Program-made: the position numbers and the translations under genes
Notes under the pieces: generated by a model
The model's database searches: none
Told to the model about the DNA's origin: nothing
Seen by the model: only the letters and a program-made list of their open reading frames with translations
Assembly: GCA_002343335.1 (NCBI GenBank)
Contig: DDSI01000242.1
Location: 5,355-14,786, forward strand
Length of the DNA: 9,432 nt
Direction: 5' to 3'
Source of the DNA: Bacteriovoracaceae bacterium UBA2394
GTDB lineage: Bacteria; Bdellovibrionota; UBA2394
Part shown: one piece after another, positions 7,877 through 9,432 of the stretch
How the letters are laid out: each line of letters starts with the position of its first letter
Numbering within the stretch: the stretch's first letter is position 1

Positions 7877-8407
7877 TCATACCGATGGAATTACTGCGCT
7901 AAATAGGCGAGGGCGCCGAGGCACGCACCGGCGACCAGACCTCGTACAACGCCGATTCGTGCCGCCATCTGGCCGACATCGGATGATTGAAATCGTCGGT
8001 CAGGATGTTGGTCGCTCCATTTTTTCCAAAGAAGTTCAGTATGTCTCGATTTGAATGAGCCATTGTGTGAAAATCTCACCGACCGGATTCCGCGTTGTGG
8101 ATGTGGCGCTCAAAGTTCTTATTTAGAGCTCCGCGGATCCGGCCGGAGAAATCTTCATTCGTAAGCGCGGAAGAATGTAAAAAAAGTTTTAACAATCGAC
8201 CACCCTTTTAAAGGACGCCCTTCTTAAATTGCAAAATGAGGGACAGGTTTAAGGCTTAGAAAGATTGGCGTTTTTGCCGTCCGTTATAGCGATTTGCAAG
8301 GATTTGAGCCGAACCACTACGCTGAGAAGTTGCACGCGCCTGCACACACTTTTCGTATCTGACAAAAGCCTCTTGGACGGCTGTTCTAGCTCAGAGATTC
8401 TTAAGGA
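7877..8407. other. 531-base intergenic region without a confident gene
   Basis: No + strand frame here looks like a real protein, and I see no intrinsic terminator after the toxin. The left part holds the possible minus-strand small gene (7891-8063). The right part (about 8080-8407) shows only minor structure: a CTCCG/CGGAG inverted repeat around 8130-8150, an A-run near 8180, the palindrome CCTTT-T-AAAGG at 8204-8214, and weak promoter-like matches such as TTGCAA (8294) with TACGCT (8318). It presumably holds the sodC promoter, which I cannot place. Base composition is more AT-rich near 8170-8260 than in the flanking genes. Confidence 0.5.
7891..8063 (-). pseudogene. Possible small membrane-protein gene with an apparent -1 frameshift
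   Basis: On the minus strand an ATG at 8063 opens a 54-codon frame (MAHSNRDILNFFGKNGA...) that ends at 7899. Minus-strand bases 8025-8019 read A AAA AAT, a slippery heptamer in the correct phase. A -1 slip there, or one extra A in the run of six, joins the N-terminus to another frame that ends at 7891 with GVVRGLVAGACLGALAYLAQ, a Gly/Ala-rich membrane-like helix, giving a product of about 57 residues. An in-frame TGA just upstream fixes the ATG as the only start. The ribosome site is weak (GGTGAG, 11 bases upstream). I do not recognise the protein. It could be a broken gene, a sequencing indel, programmed frameshifting or chance. Confidence 0.3.
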
Positions 8408-8992
8408 ATGAAACCATCCCTACACTTTTCGCTTGTCACTTATATCTTGTTGCCTTTTTTCGTGGTCGTCTTAAGCGCCTGCGCGCAAAATTCGAAGCTC
8501 GCCAACATTTTCACCGAGACCCACACTGCATCGCTTACGATTGTGCCTCGCTCCGATTCGCAGGTGACCGGACGCATCCATTTTAGTTCCAAAGGTCCCG
8601 GCGTACATATCACGGGGTTAATTTCGGGAATTAAGCCGGGATTGCACGGTTTTCACATTCACGCGCGAGGTGATTGTTCTGCTGCCGATGGGTCATCTGC
8701 GGGCGATCACTTTTCAATGCCTGGCGAAGTCCATGGAAGTCATGGTGCGGACGGCTCGCATATTGGCGATCTTGGAAATATCGCTGCCGACAACAATGGC
8801 CAGGCCAAGATCGACGTGATGGCGGAAAGACTGTGTCTGGATCCCGAGCAGAGCTGTAACATTCGTGGTCGCTCTATCGTCATCCATGAGACGGCCGATG
8901 ATTTAAAATCCCAACCCGCCGGAAAATCCGGCGCTCGAATTGCTTGTGGCGTGATTCCCCTGCTCGAGGCTAAAACATCTTCACGAAAGTGA
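8408..8992 (+). CDS. sodC: Cu,Zn superoxide dismutase, periplasmic lipoprotein
   Basis: SodC converts superoxide to hydrogen peroxide and oxygen outside the cytoplasm. The 194-residue precursor starts with a hydrophobic signal (about 9-22) and a lipobox LSAC, with Cys25 as the lipidated residue. Copper ligands are His83 and His85 (GFHIHARGDC), bridging His101 (GDHFSM) and His160 (IVIHETADDL); zinc ligands are His101, His109, His118 and Asp121 (SHIGDLGN). Cys90 and Cys180 form the conserved disulfide, and Arg177 in ARIACGVI is the anion-guiding Arg. All key residues are present. Cys143 and Cys150 (CLDPEQSC) are an additional pair in a loop that usually has no cysteines. The ATG is directly preceded by AAGGA with no spacer, an odd ribosome site, but later starts would destroy the signal peptide. 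The short-chain dehydrogenase follows after 9 bases, probably as an operon. Confidence 0.95.
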   Translation: MKPSLHFSLVTYILLPFFVVVLSACAQNSKLANIFTETHTASLTIVPRSDSQVTGRIHFSSKGPGVHITGLISGIKPGLHGFHIHARGDCSAADGSSAGDHFSMPGEVHGSHGADGSHIGDLGNIAADNNGQAKIDVMAERLCLDPEQSCNIRGRSIVIHETADDLKSQPAGKSGARIACGVIPLLEAKTSSRK

Positions 8993-9001
8993 GGAGCGTT
9001 C

Positions 9002-9432
9002 ATGAATCAAACGGTTTTAATCACCGGTGCAAGTCGAGGGATTGGTCTCGGCTTTGTAAGACATTACCTCGAGAAAAATTGTTCCGTGATTGCTTGCGCT
9101 AGAAAGCCGGATTCCTCGACGGAGCTCATTCAACTGCGAGAGAAACATCCTAAAAATTTAACGGTCGTCACTCTCGATGTGAATTCAGAGAAAAGTGTGG
9201 AATCCCTCGTAAGCTCGCTTTCCAAAATCACTGCGCTCGATATTTTGATTAACAATGCCGGAGTGATGAAGGGTGAAAAGCAGGACTTTGAAAATCTGAA
9301 CATGAAGGACATCGCCGACACCTTCGACACCAACGTCCTCGGACCCATCCGTGTGACGAAGGCCCTGCTTCCGAAGTTAGAAAATTCTGAAAACCCAAAA
9401 ATCATTCACATCACGAGCATGATGGGCTCGAT
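9002..9432 (+). CDS. Short-chain dehydrogenase/reductase, 5' part only
   Basis: The frame is open to the window end and gives 143 residues. It is the Rossmann half of a classical SDR, an NAD(P)H-dependent oxidoreductase of unknown substrate, probably cytoplasmic. TGASRGIG (8-15) is the cofactor motif, LDV (58-60) carries the Asp that touches adenine, NNAG is at 84-87, Asn111 (DTNVLGP) is the structural/catalytic Asn, and Ser139 in ITSMMGS is the expected catalytic Ser; Tyr and Lys of YxxxK lie beyond the window. The SMMGS segment and NVLGP resemble the C-factor/sniffer-like SDR subgroup. The start is well supported: GAGGAG at 8991-8996 overlaps the sodC stop and sits 5 bases before the ATG, so translation may be coupled to sodC. 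Confidence 0.9.
   Translation, partial: MNQTVLITGASRGIGLGFVRHYLEKNCSVIACARKPDSSTELIQLREKHPKNLTVVTLDVNSEKSVESLVSSLSKITALDILINNAGVMKGEKQDFENLNMKDIADTFDTNVLGPIRVTKALLPKLENSENPKIIHITSMMGS

Noticed and set aside
7863..8054. 63-residue + strand frame after the toxin
   Set aside because: Arg-rich, domain-free translation overlapping the toxin stop, with no ribosome site; it looks like the complement of the minus-strand candidate.
8204..8214. CCTTT-T-AAAGG palindrome as an operator or terminator
   Set aside because: Only 5-bp arms, no loop or T-tract, and a match this short is expected by chance in an AT-rich stretch.
8265..8289. TTGGCG with TTATAG as a sodC promoter
   Set aside because: The spacer is about 13 bases, too short for a sigma70 promoter, and the start would leave a leader over 110 bases long.
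8384..8400. TAGCTCAG, like the D-arm of a tRNA
   Set aside because: No acceptor stem, anticodon arm or GGTTCGAAT T-arm is found in reach, and the sodC start follows at once.

Overview
The window carries nine genes, eight confident and one speculative. All the confident ones lie on the + strand, and the first and last are cut by the window edges. The organism looks Gram-negative: it has an outer-membrane-type lipoprotein superoxide dismutase, exported proteins and a sigma54 activator. The fused, five-helix, probably diheme SdhC, the SdhC-A-B order and the long-N-terminus type-B SdhA recall menaquinone-linked lineages such as Bdellovibrionota (former Deltaproteobacteria) or Bacteroidota. Bdellovibrionota is my best guess, from general look only; no search was possible.

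Layout. Bases 1-725 hold the C-terminal part of a secreted zinc metallopeptidase, closed by a textbook intrinsic terminator (754-784). Bases 815-2161 hold an exported protein of unknown function, 17 bases before the sdh genes. Bases 2179-5563 are sdhC-sdhA-sdhB, a complete succinate:quinone oxidoreductase with all expected flavin, substrate, Fe-S and heme-ligand residues. Bases 5591-7084 encode a GAF / AAA+ / Fis-HTH sigma54 activator starting 27 bases after sdhB, probably in the same transcript. Bases 7085-7164 form a short regulatory gap rich in ATGGGC repeats. Bases 7165-7876 hold an AbrB-like antitoxin and a RelE/ParE-like toxin that overlap by 47 bases. Bases 7877-8407 are the only long stretch without a confident gene; one possible minus-strand small gene lies there, with an apparent -1 frameshift at an A-run. 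Bases 8408-8992 encode a lipoprotein Cu,Zn superoxide dismutase, followed 9 bases later by a short-chain dehydrogenase that runs off the window.

How they work together. The centre is respiratory: SdhCAB moves electrons from succinate to the quinone pool, and the neighbouring sigma54 activator may sense a metabolic signal through its GAF domain and tune this or another operon. The toxin-antitoxin pair looks autonomous and has a repeat cluster upstream that could be its autoregulatory operator. SodC would detoxify superoxide in the periplasm. I see no insertion sequence, CRISPR array, rRNA or tRNA. The least explained parts are the ATGGGC cluster, the possible frameshifted small minus-strand gene and the orphan exported protein before sdhC.
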